DNA of 64,000 nt from Rhodothermales bacterium (GCA_028284265.1 JANQRZ010000008.1:1-64000), one strand, 5' to 3'; counted from the stretch's first letter, positions 1-8,684 are shown. Numbers and translations are program-made. The notes: generated from the letters alone by a model not told the origin.

Positions 1-39
1 ACTGGGTCGGAAAAGATTTTGAAGCGGCTGGTCACGGTT

Positions 40-134
40 CAGAGGGCAGAGGGCAGAGGGCAGAGGGCAGAGGGCAGAGGGCAGAGGGCAGAGGGCAGAG
101 GGCAGAGGGCAGAGGGCAGAGGGCAGAGGGCAGA
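40..134. repeat. 7-bp tandem repeat (minisatellite), about 13.5 copies
   Basis: The unit CAGAGGG is repeated head to tail without an obvious mismatch for about 95 bases. No gene lies in bases 1-206. The array sits downstream of the stop codon of the minus-strand MBL hydrolase. A 7-bp unit is not a multiple of three, and no reading frame across it looks coding. Perfect short arrays like this change copy number by slippage, so the count may differ between isolates or be collapsed in an assembly. Confidence 0.95.
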
Positions 135-206
135 CTAAGTTGGAAAAGGTACTCAGACGGTCGGAACAAGACGCTGCCTTCTGCTGGCTGCGTTCTGCTC
201 GCTGGG

Positions 207-950
207 CTACAGTTCGTAGGCCCCCAATTCTTCGCCTAGCTCCATCTCGGTGAACCACTTGCGCCCTTCATTGAGGTCGTCGTCCGTTAAACCGAACGGG
301 AGGTGGACGAGGAGCAGCCGGTGCGCGCCCGCCTTCGCTGCAACCTCGGCGGCTTCTTCGATAGACGAATGCACGCCCGGTATCGCGCCCGTCGCCTCGT
401 GGACGAGGAGGTCTGCCCCGCGCCCGAGTTCGACGACCTGCTCGCAGGGGGACGTGTCGCATGAGTATGCCACCGTTCGCCCGGACGCATGCTCGAACCG
501 GAGGCCAACCGTCGGGACCGGGTGATCGACGGGCGAGGCGGTGATATGCCACGTATCGTTCTTTAGCACGTCTGCACCCGGCGCGTGGGCGACCTCTTGC
601 CAGTCGATGTCAGGCACGCCATCCCACCGGCTCGTGTCGAACGCCTCCCACAGCCGACGGGCTTGGTCGAGCGCAGCGCGGATGCCATAGACCGGGATCG
701 GACGGCGGCGGCCCAGCAGCCAGAGCTTTTCCATGAAGAGCGGGAAACCGCTGACGTGGTCCGGGTGCTCGTGCGTCACGATGAGGCCATCGAACGTGTT
801 GAGGTCGATTCCGGCGACCATCATGCGCTGGACGAGGTCGCCGCCGCAGTCCACGGCGAGGGTAGAGGTGCCGTCTGAGACGGCGAGCATCGTGGTTGTG
901 CGGTGCGGGTCCGAGACCGCCGCGCCGGTGCCGAGGAGGTAGAGCGTCAT
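207..950 (-). CDS. MBL-fold metallo-hydrolase (RNase Z-like group)
   Basis: The 247-residue protein has the metallo-beta-lactamase core: an N-terminal strand with GTGAA (residues 7-11), the DCGGD segment near 34-38, and the metal-binding motif THEHPDH at 59-65. Further histidines fit the remaining zinc ligands (SPVDHP in the middle, VHLPFG near the end). It should be a soluble zinc-dependent hydrolase; the substrate cannot be read from the sequence. The start at 950 was chosen because the fold begins directly there; the frame stays open to 1106, but that extension is low-complexity Arg/Pro-rich sequence. First of a run of minus-strand genes. Confidence 0.85.
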   Translation of the reverse strand: MTLYLLGTGAAVSDPHRTTTMLAVSDGTSTLAVDCGGDLVQRMMVAGIDLNTFDGLIVTHEHPDHVSGFPLFMEKLWLLGRRRPIPVYGIRAALDQARRLWEAFDTSRWDGVPDIDWQEVAHAPGADVLKNDTWHITASPVDHPVPTVGLRFEHASGRTVAYSCDTSPCEQVVELGRGADLLVHEATGAIPGVHSSIEEAAEVAAKAGAHRLLLVHLPFGLTDDDLNEGRKWFTEMELGEELGAYEL

Positions 951-990
951 GGAAGGGGTCGAGTGACGAGGGGTGAGTGTCGAATGATAC

Positions 991-1389
991 TCACACGCCT
1001 CGCAACGCGGGGGACGCCTCGCCGCCGGACTCGTCACGGTGACGCCACTCCAGCGCTGCCAGCCCGCCGACGAACAGGCCCTCACCCACCAGATGCGCCA
1101 GCCCAAACATGGAGGCCGTGCCGACCAGCCACAGCGCGGCGATGCCGCACAGCACCGCCCACATCGCGTTCGCTACCACCAGCGCGACGATCAGGCGCCG
1201 GGGTGGTTGCTGCCGCCGGGCCAGCGAGAATGAGAAGGTCCCATACCCTAGGTTCACGAGAGCGAGGGTGATGACGAAGGCGTGCGGCAGAGCGTAGAGT
1301 TGACTCAGCCAGCCCGACAGGGCCAGCACGACCGCCCCGGCGAGGAACGCTGCCGTGCAGTCGAGCCACAGCAGTTTTCTAAGCGACAT
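991..1389 (-). CDS. small integral membrane protein, unknown function
   Basis: This 132-residue protein has about four hydrophobic segments (roughly residues 9-28, 35-55, 66-88 and 92-112) and a polar, charged C-terminus. I see no catalytic motif. It overlaps the upstream membrane-protein gene by 11 bases, so the two are probably translationally coupled and may form a complex. Function unknown. Confidence 0.7.
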   Translation of the reverse strand: MSLRKLLWLDCTAAFLAGAVVLALSGWLSQLYALPHAFVITLALVNLGYGTFSFSLARRQQPPRRLIVALVVANAMWAVLCGIAALWLVGTASMFGLAHLVGEGLFVGGLAALEWRHRDESGGEASPALRGV

Positions 1390-1945
1390 CGCCCTGCTCG
1401 GATTGCGCCGCTGCCCGGAACAGCCACGCCGATCCCGCGAACAGCGCGACGAAGAAGCCAGTCAGCGTCAGCACCTCCGCCGGGCTGCCTGCTCCAGAGG
1501 CCACCGCGATGACCGCAACCACCGCGAGGCCAAGCGCCGTCGCGACCATAGCGAGCGCCATCCCGCCTGCCCGGAAGCGCGCGATGAAGGCACCGACGAG
1601 GCCGAGCACGAGCACCGCGACATACATCCTGTTGGCGTCGCTGTCCTCGGCCCCGACGATCCCAACAGCCCCATTGACCCACACGAGCAGCACCGTCGCT
1701 GCGATAGCGAGGCCAACCCCACCTCGGTAGGCGGCGTTGCCTGTCAGCCGCGTAGCTAGTTCGTAGATGCCGAGAGAGCCAAAGAGGAGCACGCCCGCGA
1801 GGACGAAGTCGCCGAGGCTCCAATTCACCTCGTCGGTGAATTGCATGGCGATGAGAGGCAGCAAGAGAAGGAGTGCGGCGGCCATCCACGCCGCCATCCG
1901 CCATCGGCTCATCCGGTGAAGGTCTCTGTGTACGTCCATATTCAT
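1379..1945 (-). CDS. polytopic membrane protein, unknown function
   Basis: A 188-residue protein with about six predicted membrane helices; the N-terminus is basic and hydrophilic, followed by the first helix at about residues 17-37. A short acidic loop (EVNWSLGDF) follows helix one and another (GAEDSDANR) lies mid-protein. Similar small membrane proteins occur in many bacteria without an assigned role. It is the promoter-proximal gene of a two-gene unit with the 132-residue membrane protein downstream, and its leader carries two adjacent 12-bp repeats. Confidence 0.75.
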   Translation of the reverse strand: MNMDVHRDLHRMSRWRMAAWMAAALLLLLPLIAMQFTDEVNWSLGDFVLAGVLLFGSLGIYELATRLTGNAAYRGGVGLAIAATVLLVWVNGAVGIVGAEDSDANRMYVAVLVLGLVGAFIARFRAGGMALAMVATALGLAVVAVIAVASGAGSPAEVLTLTGFFVALFAGSAWLFRAAAQSEQGDVA

Positions 1946-1967
1946 CGCCCTCAGAGATTAGTGGATT

Positions 1968-1991
1968 GTCACGTTGTAATGTACTTTGTAA
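1968..1991 (-). promoter_or_regulatory. two adjacent 12-bp direct repeats, candidate operator
   Basis: Read on the minus strand, TTACAAAGTACA is followed immediately by TTACAACGTGAC, two 12-mers sharing TTACAA and GT. They end 22 bases before the start codon at 1945, inside an AT-rich patch in otherwise GC-rich DNA. Direct repeats at about one helical turn suit a regulator that binds side by side, such as a MerR-type LitR/CarH protein. That assignment is inference. Confidence 0.4.
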
Positions 1992-2040
1992 CATAAAGTT
2001 TCAGATGCATTGCCATGATGGACAAAAATCAGTTGCACCG

Positions 2041-3051
2041 CTACGTTTGAGTTGTGGGCCTTGCTTTAGCAAGATGCTCTGAGAGCGGAGCGGGAGTCGT
2101 GCGATGTGTCACTTGCCATCGTCGACAAAGATCACGCGCCGCTTCAGGCCACGTCGGAAAACGAAACTCGAAACCATGCTCCGAGAGCAGGCCCGGTACC
2201 ACGCGGCGGCTCTTCAGGACTAGCTCTGTCTCTGTCCGCAGGAAGAAGGCTCCAAACTCCAGCATCCACCGCGAGGCAGGAAGGCCGAGTGACGTACCCC
2301 ACGCCTCGCGTAGCATTCGCATAAACTCGGCATTGGAGAGCGGGTGTGGAGCTGCTAGGTTGACAGGGCCTTCTACGCTGTCGTTGGCAATGAGCCAGTC
2401 GACAGCTCGCACGAAGTCGATATCGTGAATCCACGAGATGTATTGCCGTCCATCGCTAGCGCGACCTCCGAGGCCGAAGCGCACGAGCTTGAGCAATACA
2501 TCGAACACGCCACCCCGATCGGGACTCATGGTCATGGCCGAGCGCATCGCCACGCGGCGCGTATGCGGAAGATTGGCCTCCATCAAGGTTTGCTCCCATG
2601 CCTTTGCCACATCGATGCTGAAGCTCCATGTGTCCGGTGCGTCAGGCTCATTGCCCCCGATCAGCCCGGTAGTCTCATCGTTCGGTGCATCGTAGCGGTG
2701 GGCATAGATCGTGGCCGTGCTCGCCTGAAGCCAAACGGCAGGTGGCTGCTTCGCCTGCGCGATAGCCTCGCCGACGATGCGGGTGGAATGAACCCGCGAG
2801 TCAAGTATGGCGCGGCGGTTCTCCGGCGTATAGCGGCAGTCCACGCTCCGCCCAGCGAGGTTGACGACGACATCGGCTCCGTCAACTTCCTCTGCCCAAG
2901 CTCCCATCGTTTTGCCATCCCAAGCCACCGTTCGCCAAGGGGCTTGGCTAGGGTGCCGACTAAGCACGACTACCTCGTGTCCAGCATCGTGGTAGGCTTT
3001 GGCTAGGATGCCACCGATCTGTCCAGAGCCACCGGGAAGGACGAGCTTCAT
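2041..3051 (-). CDS. TIGR01777 family sugar-epimerase-like protein (extended SDR)
   Basis: The 336-residue protein starts with the Rossmann dinucleotide-binding motif GGSGQIG (residues 7-13), followed by the acidic VDGADVVVNLAGRSVDCRY block typical of the SDR39U1/YfcH family, the STATIYAHR segment holding the family's Ser/Tyr region, and the C-terminal DUF1731-like part with LVLKSRRVVPGLL. Proteins of this family bind NADP(H); the substrate is not established. The length is slightly above the usual 300 because of a C-terminal extension. The gene is separated from the polyprenyl synthase upstream by only six bases, so co-transcription is likely. Confidence 0.9.
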   Translation of the reverse strand: MKLVLPGGSGQIGGILAKAYHDAGHEVVVLSRHPSQAPWRTVAWDGKTMGAWAEEVDGADVVVNLAGRSVDCRYTPENRRAILDSRVHSTRIVGEAIAQAKQPPAVWLQASTATIYAHRYDAPNDETTGLIGGNEPDAPDTWSFSIDVAKAWEQTLMEANLPHTRRVAMRSAMTMSPDRGGVFDVLLKLVRFGLGGRASDGRQYISWIHDIDFVRAVDWLIANDSVEGPVNLAAPHPLSNAEFMRMLREAWGTSLGLPASRWMLEFGAFFLRTETELVLKSRRVVPGLLSEHGFEFRFPTWPEAARDLCRRWQVTHRTTPAPLSEHLAKARPTTQT

Positions 3052-3057
3052 GGCAAG

Positions 3058-4083
3058 CTATTTCTTCCGCGCGACGACGTAGGCGGCGAGATCCATCAGC
3101 GCGTCGCGGGCCGGGGTCGGAGGGAAGGCGGCGAGGGCGACGGTGGCCTCGTCGGCGAGGGTCTGCATTTTCTGGCGTGCGTAGGCCAGTCCGCCGTGCC
3201 GCTGGACGAACTCGCCGACGGTGCGGATGTCCTCGCGGGTCTTTTTCTTGCGGCGAACGATCTTCAGGATCGCCTTGCGCTCGCGGGCGTCGGCGGTGCG
3301 GAGGGCGACGATCAGCGGGAGCGTCATCTTCTTCTCCTGCAGGTCGATCCCGAGCGGTTTGCCCACATCCACGTCGCCGAAGTCGAACAGGTCGTCGCGT
3401 ATCTGGAAGGCGAGGCCGAGCTTCTCGCCGATCTCCCGGAGGGCGGTGATCTCGTCCGTGTCGTCGGTCGTGGAGATCGCGCCGCAGGCGGTGCAGGCGG
3501 AGATCAGCGAGGCCGTCTTGTCGGAGATGATGCGGAAGTAGGTCTCCTCGTCGATATCGAGTCGCCGGGCTTTTTCGATCTGGAGTAGCTCGCCCTCGCT
3601 CATCCGGCGGACGGCGTCGGAGACGGTGTGGAGGAGGTCGTAGTCGCCGTGGTCGAGCGCGAGCAGGAGGCCACGCGAGAGGAGGAAGTCGCCGAGGAGC
3701 ACGGCGATTTTGTTCTTCCAGAGGGCGTTGATCGAGAACAGACCCCGACGGCGCTCGGCGTCATCCACCACGTCGTCATGGACGAGGGTGGCGGTGTGGA
3801 GGAGTTCGACGAGCGCGGCGGCGCGGTAACTCTTCTCCGTAACGCCGCCGCTGAGTTGGGCCGAGAGGAGCACGAGCACTGGGCGAATCTCCTTGCCCTT
3901 CTGCCGGAGCACGTACCGCGTGACCTTGTCCAGCAGCCCGATGCGGGAGCGCATCGCGTCGCGGAAGTACGACCGGAAGGCGTCGAGGTCGTCCTCGACC
4001 GGGGCGCGGATGTCCGAGAGCGACGGGGCGCGGCGCGGGCGGACGGTGGGGGCGAGGACGGGTGGCTCCATCGGCGTTTTCAA
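3058..4083 (-). CDS. polyprenyl diphosphate synthase (octaprenyl/heptaprenyl type)
   Basis: The 341-residue protein has both aspartate-rich motifs of trans-prenyltransferases: DDVVDDAERRR (first, about residues 103-113) and QIRDDLFDFGD (second, about 226-236), plus the KEIRPVLVLLSAQ block. It condenses isopentenyl diphosphate onto an allylic diphosphate in the cytosol, most likely making the side chain of menaquinone or another long-chain prenyl product. An Arg/Pro-rich N-terminus of about 25 residues precedes the fold. Chain length cannot be fixed by eye. It sits six bases before the TIGR01777 gene. Confidence 0.93.
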   Translation of the reverse strand: MKTPMEPPVLAPTVRPRRAPSLSDIRAPVEDDLDAFRSYFRDAMRSRIGLLDKVTRYVLRQKGKEIRPVLVLLSAQLSGGVTEKSYRAAALVELLHTATLVHDDVVDDAERRRGLFSINALWKNKIAVLLGDFLLSRGLLLALDHGDYDLLHTVSDAVRRMSEGELLQIEKARRLDIDEETYFRIISDKTASLISACTACGAISTTDDTDEITALREIGEKLGLAFQIRDDLFDFGDVDVGKPLGIDLQEKKMTLPLIVALRTADARERKAILKIVRRKKKTREDIRTVGEFVQRHGGLAYARQKMQTLADEATVALAAFPPTPARDALMDLAAYVVARKK

Positions 4084-4170
4084 TTATAACTGAAAGCTGA
4101 TACCCGACAGGCGTCCGGCAAGTTGCACCGCTGTGCGAAGATTCTGTACGGACGGCAAGGTACGATGCGA

Positions 4171-5190
4171 TCACACGCCCGTGCGCCGGAGCAGGACGAG
4201 GAAGAACGGCACTCCGCACAGCGCCGTCAGCACGCCGACGGGTAGCTCCTGATCGGGCAAGACCGTGCGCGCCGCGAGGTCGGCCCAGACGAGGAACAGC
4301 GCGCCCGCCGCGAACGACAGGGGTACGACCCGCCGGTGGCTTACGCCGACGATGAACCGAACGGCGTGCGGTACGATCAGGCCGACGAACCCGATGATCC
4401 CGCTCGCCGCGACGAGTACGCCCGTCACGAGTGCCGCCAGCCCGACGAGCGTGCGCTTGATGCCCTCGACCGGCACGCCGAGGCTCTGTGCGGGTTCTTC
4501 GCCTGTCAGGAGTGCGTCGAGCGGACGGGCCAGCACCCAGAGCGTGCCGAGGCCGAGGAACGACGCGCCTGCCGGGAGGGCAACCTCGCTCCAGGTCGTC
4601 CCGGCGAACGAGCCGAGGAGGAGGAAGAGGACGGTGCGGATGCGGTTCGGCTCGGGCGAGGCGAAGGTGACAAACGCGGTGAGCGCCGCGAGGAAGGCGG
4701 AAACGGCGACGCCCGCGAGGAGGAGACGGGCCGTCGAGATGCGCGGCCCCTGTCGTGCCACGAGGTAGACGACGAGCATCGCCGCGAGCGCACCGAGGAA
4801 GGCAGCGAGAGGAAGGGAGAGGGTCCGCGTGAGGAAGGGTGGCAGGAAGCCGAGGTAGAACAGCGACACGCCCGCACTCGCTCCGCTCGATACGCCGAGG
4901 ATGTACGGCTCGGCGAGCGGGTTGCGGACGAGCGCCTGCATCGCCACGCCGATCACCGCGAGGCCGCCGCCGACGAGCGCGGCGAGGAGCACGCGCGGGA
5001 GCCGGAGTTGCCACACGATCACGTCGGCCACCTCGCCCGGTGCTGCGACGGCTCCCGCCGTCAGCCGGTGCAGCACCGAGCGCGTGACATCGCCGAGGGC
5101 AACGTGCGCGCTGCCGAACGCGACTGCCATCGCCGCCGAGAGAACGAGCGCCGCGATGAGACCGAGGGTGAGCAGAACCGTTCGGCTCAC
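4171..5190 (-). CDS. FecCD/BtuC-type ABC transporter permease
   Basis: The 339-residue protein has the FecCD hallmarks: RLPRVLLAALVGGGLAVIG, then NPLAEPYILGVSSGAS, then the cytoplasmic loop and FVGLIVPHAVR near the C-terminus, over about ten membrane helices. It would form the inner-membrane channel for cobalamin, heme or a siderophore. Its start overlaps the end of the substrate-binding protein gene by four bases (ATGA), the usual sign of translational coupling. No ATPase gene of this transporter lies next to it. Confidence 0.93.
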   Translation of the reverse strand: MSRTVLLTLGLIAALVLSAAMAVAFGSAHVALGDVTRSVLHRLTAGAVAAPGEVADVIVWQLRLPRVLLAALVGGGLAVIGVAMQALVRNPLAEPYILGVSSGASAGVSLFYLGFLPPFLTRTLSLPLAAFLGALAAMLVVYLVARQGPRISTARLLLAGVAVSAFLAALTAFVTFASPEPNRIRTVLFLLLGSFAGTTWSEVALPAGASFLGLGTLWVLARPLDALLTGEEPAQSLGVPVEGIKRTLVGLAALVTGVLVAASGIIGFVGLIVPHAVRFIVGVSHRRVVPLSFAAGALFLVWADLAARTVLPDQELPVGVLTALCGVPFFLVLLRRTGV

Positions 5191-6062
5191 GGCTCGGCCT
5201 CTTCGAGTACCAGCACGCGCGCGATCTCTCTTGCTCCCTCGACCAGTCGCGGGCTGGGGCGGAGCAGCAGGTCGGGGTCGAGGCTGTAGACCCGTCCGTT
5301 GGCGACGGCAGGCACGGCGCTAAACGCCGGGTGCAGTTCGACGAGACGGGCCACATCGTAGTCCTCGCCCCAGCCGCCGACGATCACGTCCGGCGCGGCC
5401 TCCAACACGAATTCCTCCGAGAGCGTCACCGCCTCGCCCTCGAAGCCTGCCGTCACGCTCTCGCCGCCCGCAATCTCGATGAGGGTCTGTGTATACGATG
5501 CCCCACCGAAGGCGAAGAGTGTCTCGTCTCCGATGAGTAGAAGGACGCGGGGGCGAGGGCGTCCTTCAGTCGCGGCTCGGATCGATTCGATTTCCGTCTC
5601 AAACGCAGCGGCCTTCGCCTCGGCGTCGGTGCCGACGAGTGGGCTGAGGGCGCGGAGCACGCGGGGCACATCGTCGACAGCGTCGAACGAGAAGAAGTAG
5701 GTCGGGATGCCTGCTTCAGCGAGCGGGGTGGCGTCGTCCGGGTTGTTGATCTCGGCGTTGGCGAGGACGAGATCGGGCTGGAGCGCAACGACAGCCTCCA
5801 CGTCCAGCGGATACGTTCCGAAGCGCGGCAGCGAGTCGAGGCCGGGCGGATAGTTGTCGGCCTGACTGGCCCCGACGAGGGTGTGGCCGCCTCCGGCTTC
5901 AAAGAGCACCTCCGTCAGATTCGGCGCGAGCGTGAGGACGCGCTCGGCGGGGAGGTCGGCGTCGACAGCGCGTCCCAGGTCATCGGTGAGGGTGGGGGCC
6001 GCAGGCTCACGCTCGGCGCATCCGACGAGAAGCAGAATGCAGAGATAGAAAAGGGGGCGCAT
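5187..6062 (-). CDS. ABC transporter substrate-binding lipoprotein (BtuF/FepB-like)
   Basis: A lipoprotein signal (MRPLFYLCILLLVGC, lipidated Cys15) leads a class III periplasmic binding protein of 291 residues. The fold starts at RVLTLAPNLTEVLFEAG and continues through VEAVVALQPDLVLAN and PRVLLLIGDETLFAFGG. It delivers a metal chelate or corrinoid to the permease encoded immediately downstream (four-base overlap). Cobalamin is the closest match by pattern, but a siderophore cannot be excluded. The 78-base gap to the divergent kinase gene leaves no room for a cobalamin riboswitch, and I see no B12-box. Confidence 0.88.
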   Translation of the reverse strand: MRPLFYLCILLLVGCAEREPAAPTLTDDLGRAVDADLPAERVLTLAPNLTEVLFEAGGGHTLVGASQADNYPPGLDSLPRFGTYPLDVEAVVALQPDLVLANAEINNPDDATPLAEAGIPTYFFSFDAVDDVPRVLRALSPLVGTDAEAKAAAFETEIESIRAATEGRPRPRVLLLIGDETLFAFGGASYTQTLIEIAGGESVTAGFEGEAVTLSEEFVLEAAPDVIVGGWGEDYDVARLVELHPAFSAVPAVANGRVYSLDPDLLLRPSPRLVEGAREIARVLVLEEAEP

Positions 6063-6140
6063 AAGAGGCGGATCGGGTGGATTGAAAGGTACTACGCTGC
6101 ACGACGCCTTGCCGTAGCTTGCTCCGGTTTACCTCTACGT

Positions 6141-7088
6141 ATGATGCCTGTTCGCTCGCTTGCTGTCATCCTCAACCCGGCTGCCGGGAACCGCCGTGCC
6201 GGTCGAGAGCGTGCCCGGTTGGAGGCGGCGCTGGAAGCCGCCGGGGTACCGTTCGAGGTGCTGCTCACCGAGCGCCCGAACCACGCCTCGACGCTCGCCC
6301 GTCGGGCTGCCGGACGGTTCGATGCAGTCATCGCAGCGGGAGGTGATGGCACGTTGCAGGAGGTTGCGGCTGGACTGTTCGGCGACACGAGCGGGACAGT
6401 GCTCGGCGTGATTCCGCTCGGGACAGGCAACGACTTTGCTCGGCACCTCAATGTCCCCAGACGACCCGAAGCCGCTGTGCCTTCGCTGCTCAGTGCAGAC
6501 GAGGTGCCGGTCGATGGCGGCATCGTCCGCTGGCGCGAAGTCAGCGATACGCACCAACACGAGGCGGTCTTCATCAACGCGGTCGGGGTCGGGTTTGATG
6601 CGCTCGTGGCGGCGGAGGCAGCGCGGACGAAATGGGTACGCGGCGTCACGGGCTACGTCGTCGCTGTCCTTCGCACGCTCCGGCTCTGGACGCAGCCGAC
6701 CATCGAGGCGCGGAGCATCGTGGCGGAGGGGGAGGCGTGGGGTGAAGTCTATCGCGGCCCCTTCTTCCTCGCGGCGGTCAGCAACGGCACGGCGGTCGGC
6801 GGCGGATTCCAACTCACGCCCAACGCCCGGATCGACGATGCGTTACTCGACCTATGCCTTGTTGCCGGGCCGCTCTCGCTGCCGCGCATCCTCTACCTGA
6901 TGCCGAAAGCCATCCGGGGTCGCCACCTCGACGAGCCAGAGGTCCACATGGGCCGAGTGCAGCAGGTCTCCCTGAGCATCAATGCAGGTGTGCCGATCCA
7001 CGTCGATGGCGAGATTCTGACACGCTCGGCGGTCGAGGTGAACGTAGCTGTGCAGCCGGGCGCGTTTCGGATGCTGCGTCCGAGGTGA
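6141..7088 (+). CDS. diacylglycerol/lipid kinase family protein (YegS/DgkB-like)
   Basis: The 315-residue protein carries the DAGK catalytic signature: ILNPAAGNRRAGRER at the N-terminus (nucleotide-binding), GGDGTLQEVAAGL near residue 65 and PLGTGNDFARHL near 95. The C-terminal lobe holds FINAVGVGFDALV and a late IHVDGE motif. It should phosphorylate a lipid (diacylglycerol or a sphingoid-like base) at the inner membrane. The start at 6141 is supported because the fold begins within five residues; the frame is open 5' but that part lies opposite the divergent binding-protein gene. It converges on arsS with two bases between the stop codons. Confidence 0.9.
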   Translation: MMPVRSLAVILNPAAGNRRAGRERARLEAALEAAGVPFEVLLTERPNHASTLARRAAGRFDAVIAAGGDGTLQEVAAGLFGDTSGTVLGVIPLGTGNDFARHLNVPRRPEAAVPSLLSADEVPVDGGIVRWREVSDTHQHEAVFINAVGVGFDALVAAEAARTKWVRGVTGYVVAVLRTLRLWTQPTIEARSIVAEGEAWGEVYRGPFFLAAVSNGTAVGGGFQLTPNARIDDALLDLCLVAGPLSLPRILYLMPKAIRGRHLDEPEVHMGRVQQVSLSINAGVPIHVDGEILTRSAVEVNVAVQPGAFRMLRPR

Positions 7089-7090
7089 GC

Positions 7091-8248
7091 CTAGGCCGTC
7101 GCGCCACCGCAGGAGGAGCCGGAGCCAGCGGTGCAGCCGTAGCAGTGGCGCGCCGTGCGAATCTGCCGGGCCTGCCACGCATCGAGGTTGAAGTCGGCGA
7201 TGTGCGTGAAGGGAATCGCGGCGTCCATCTCCAACTGCTGGTTGAAATCGCAGTCGAACATTCGCCCGTCCCAGCTTACGGAAATCGTGTTGCGGCACAT
7301 CAGCCCGTCGATGGTGGCCGGGTTAAAGGCGTTGACGAGGCGCTCTAGGTAGGCCTCGGTCATGTCTTTCTCCAGCAGCCATTCGAGGTAGCGCGACATC
7401 GGCATATTGTTGAGCGCGAAGAGCCGGTCGAACGTCACGTCGTGATTTTTGGCGAGGGCGGCTTTCCACTCGTCTTCGAGCGAGGCCTGGTTACCCGCCA
7501 GGAAGGCTCCGACAGGGTTGGTCACGAGCGTGAGGACGCGCTTCGGGTCGCCCTGTCCATAGCCTGCCTCGTTCAGTCGGTGCAGGGCCTTGATCGACTT
7601 CTCGTAGGTGCCGTCGCCGCGCTGCGCGTCGGTACCGAGCTTGCGGTAGTGCGGAAGCGAGCACGCCACCTCGACGCCGCGCTCGGCAAACCACTCGGGG
7701 AGGTGCTGGTAGCGCCGGACGAGGAGGATGGTCAGGTTGCAACGGTCGATGACGTGGAGGCCGCGTGCGACGCACTCATCGACGAGGTACTCGAAGTGCG
7801 GGTTGAGTTCAGGCGCGCCGCCGGTCAGGTCGACGGTGTGGAGGGCGCTGTCCGGCGCGGCCATGATCTGGTCGATGGCGGCGAGGCAGGCGTCCACGGC
7901 GTCGCGGTGCATGTTCTCCTCGGTCCGGTCTGGACCCGAGTCCACATGGCAGTGGCGGCACGTCATGTTACACAGCTTGCCGACGTTGATCTGGAAGATT
8001 TCCAGCGGGGCCGGTGTGAGCGCAGGCCAGCCGCTCGCGGCGAGGTCGGCGTCGAAGGCCCCGGTGCCCGTGGGGCCGCCGCTGAGGTCCACAGCGTTGA
8101 GAGCGCGGAACTGGGCCGCCGGTTCGGCCAGCGGCGTGCGGCGCGCGTGGAGACTGGTGGTCCGCTTCGGACCGACGTCGGTGGAGTCCAGCAGCAGTTC
8201 GCGGCTGAGAACCTTGAGGTCGATGAAGTCGGTGTCGGCAGAGGACAT
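7091..8248 (-). CDS. arsS: arsenosugar biosynthesis radical SAM protein ArsS
   Basis: The 385-residue protein has the radical SAM cluster motif CNMTCRHC (Cys93, Cys97, Cys100) followed by HVDSGPDR, and ends in the family's cysteine-rich tail HCYGCTAGSGSSCGG. ArsS makes the SAM-derived adenosyl-arsenical precursor of arsenosugars. The N-terminal part (about residues 1-80) with SLHARRTPLAEP also matches the family. It lies 103 bases downstream of the AhpD-like gene, its usual partner, in the same orientation. I see no in-frame UGA, so this is not a selenoprotein version. No arsM methyltransferase is present in the window. Confidence 0.9.
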   Translation of the reverse strand: MSSADTDFIDLKVLSRELLLDSTDVGPKRTTSLHARRTPLAEPAAQFRALNAVDLSGGPTGTGAFDADLAASGWPALTPAPLEIFQINVGKLCNMTCRHCHVDSGPDRTEENMHRDAVDACLAAIDQIMAAPDSALHTVDLTGGAPELNPHFEYLVDECVARGLHVIDRCNLTILLVRRYQHLPEWFAERGVEVACSLPHYRKLGTDAQRGDGTYEKSIKALHRLNEAGYGQGDPKRVLTLVTNPVGAFLAGNQASLEDEWKAALAKNHDVTFDRLFALNNMPMSRYLEWLLEKDMTEAYLERLVNAFNPATIDGLMCRNTISVSWDGRMFDCDFNQQLEMDAAIPFTHIADFNLDAWQARQIRTARHCYGCTAGSGSSCGGATA

Positions 8249-8351
8249 AAAATCGGGGAGAGAAGAACGAGGTGCCCGGAAGATGCAGCAGGCGACGAGC
8301 GTTGTCCAGACCGCTCGATGATCAGTTTGTGCTCAGGTGGTGCGCTACGCC

Positions 8352-8684
8352 CTACATCATCTTCGCCTTGGCGTGCTCCAGCATCTGGACGCCGTGGACG
8401 AGCGAGGCCCCGCCGCGAATCGCGCAGGCGACGTGGACGGCCTCCGTCATCTGCTCTAGGTCGGCTCCCTTCTCTAGCGACTCTGACGTGTAGGCGTCGA
8501 TGCAATACGGGCACTGGACGGTATGCGCTACGGCGAGCGCGATCAGCGCCTTCTCGCGTGCCGAGAGCGCACCGTCTTCAAAGACTTGCCCGTAGTAGCT
8601 GAAGAAGGCGTCGGCCAGCGGCTGGCTGCCCTCGGCGATGTTGCCAAACTTGGCGAGGTCTTCGGGCTTGTAATACGTTTCCAT
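8352..8684 (-). CDS. arsenosugar biosynthesis-associated peroxidase-like protein (AhpD/CMD fold)
   Basis: This 110-residue protein is a single carboxymuconolactone decarboxylase/AhpD-like domain with the redox pair CPYC (in VQCPYCIDAYTSES) and a downstream histidine-containing helix (VHVACAIRGGASLVHG). The family is regularly encoded next to arsS, as here. The AhpD-type CxxC suggests a thiol-based redox activity, but the exact step in arsenosugar synthesis is not known to me. It is the first gene of the pair. Confidence 0.88.
   Translation of the reverse strand: METYYKPEDLAKFGNIAEGSQPLADAFFSYYGQVFEDGALSAREKALIALAVAHTVQCPYCIDAYTSESLEKGADLEQMTEAVHVACAIRGGASLVHGVQMLEHAKAKMM

Noticed and set aside
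40-134. CRISPR-like repeat array
   Set aside because: The 7-bp units are contiguous with no spacers, so this is a minisatellite.
3776-5356. A 526-codon minus-strand frame across the polyprenyl synthase and permease genes
   Set aside because: Arg-rich shadow of the true minus-strand frames that carry motif evidence.
6063-6140. Possible cobalamin riboswitch before the binding-protein gene
   Set aside because: The gap is only 78 bases and holds no B12-box or pairing that would support one.
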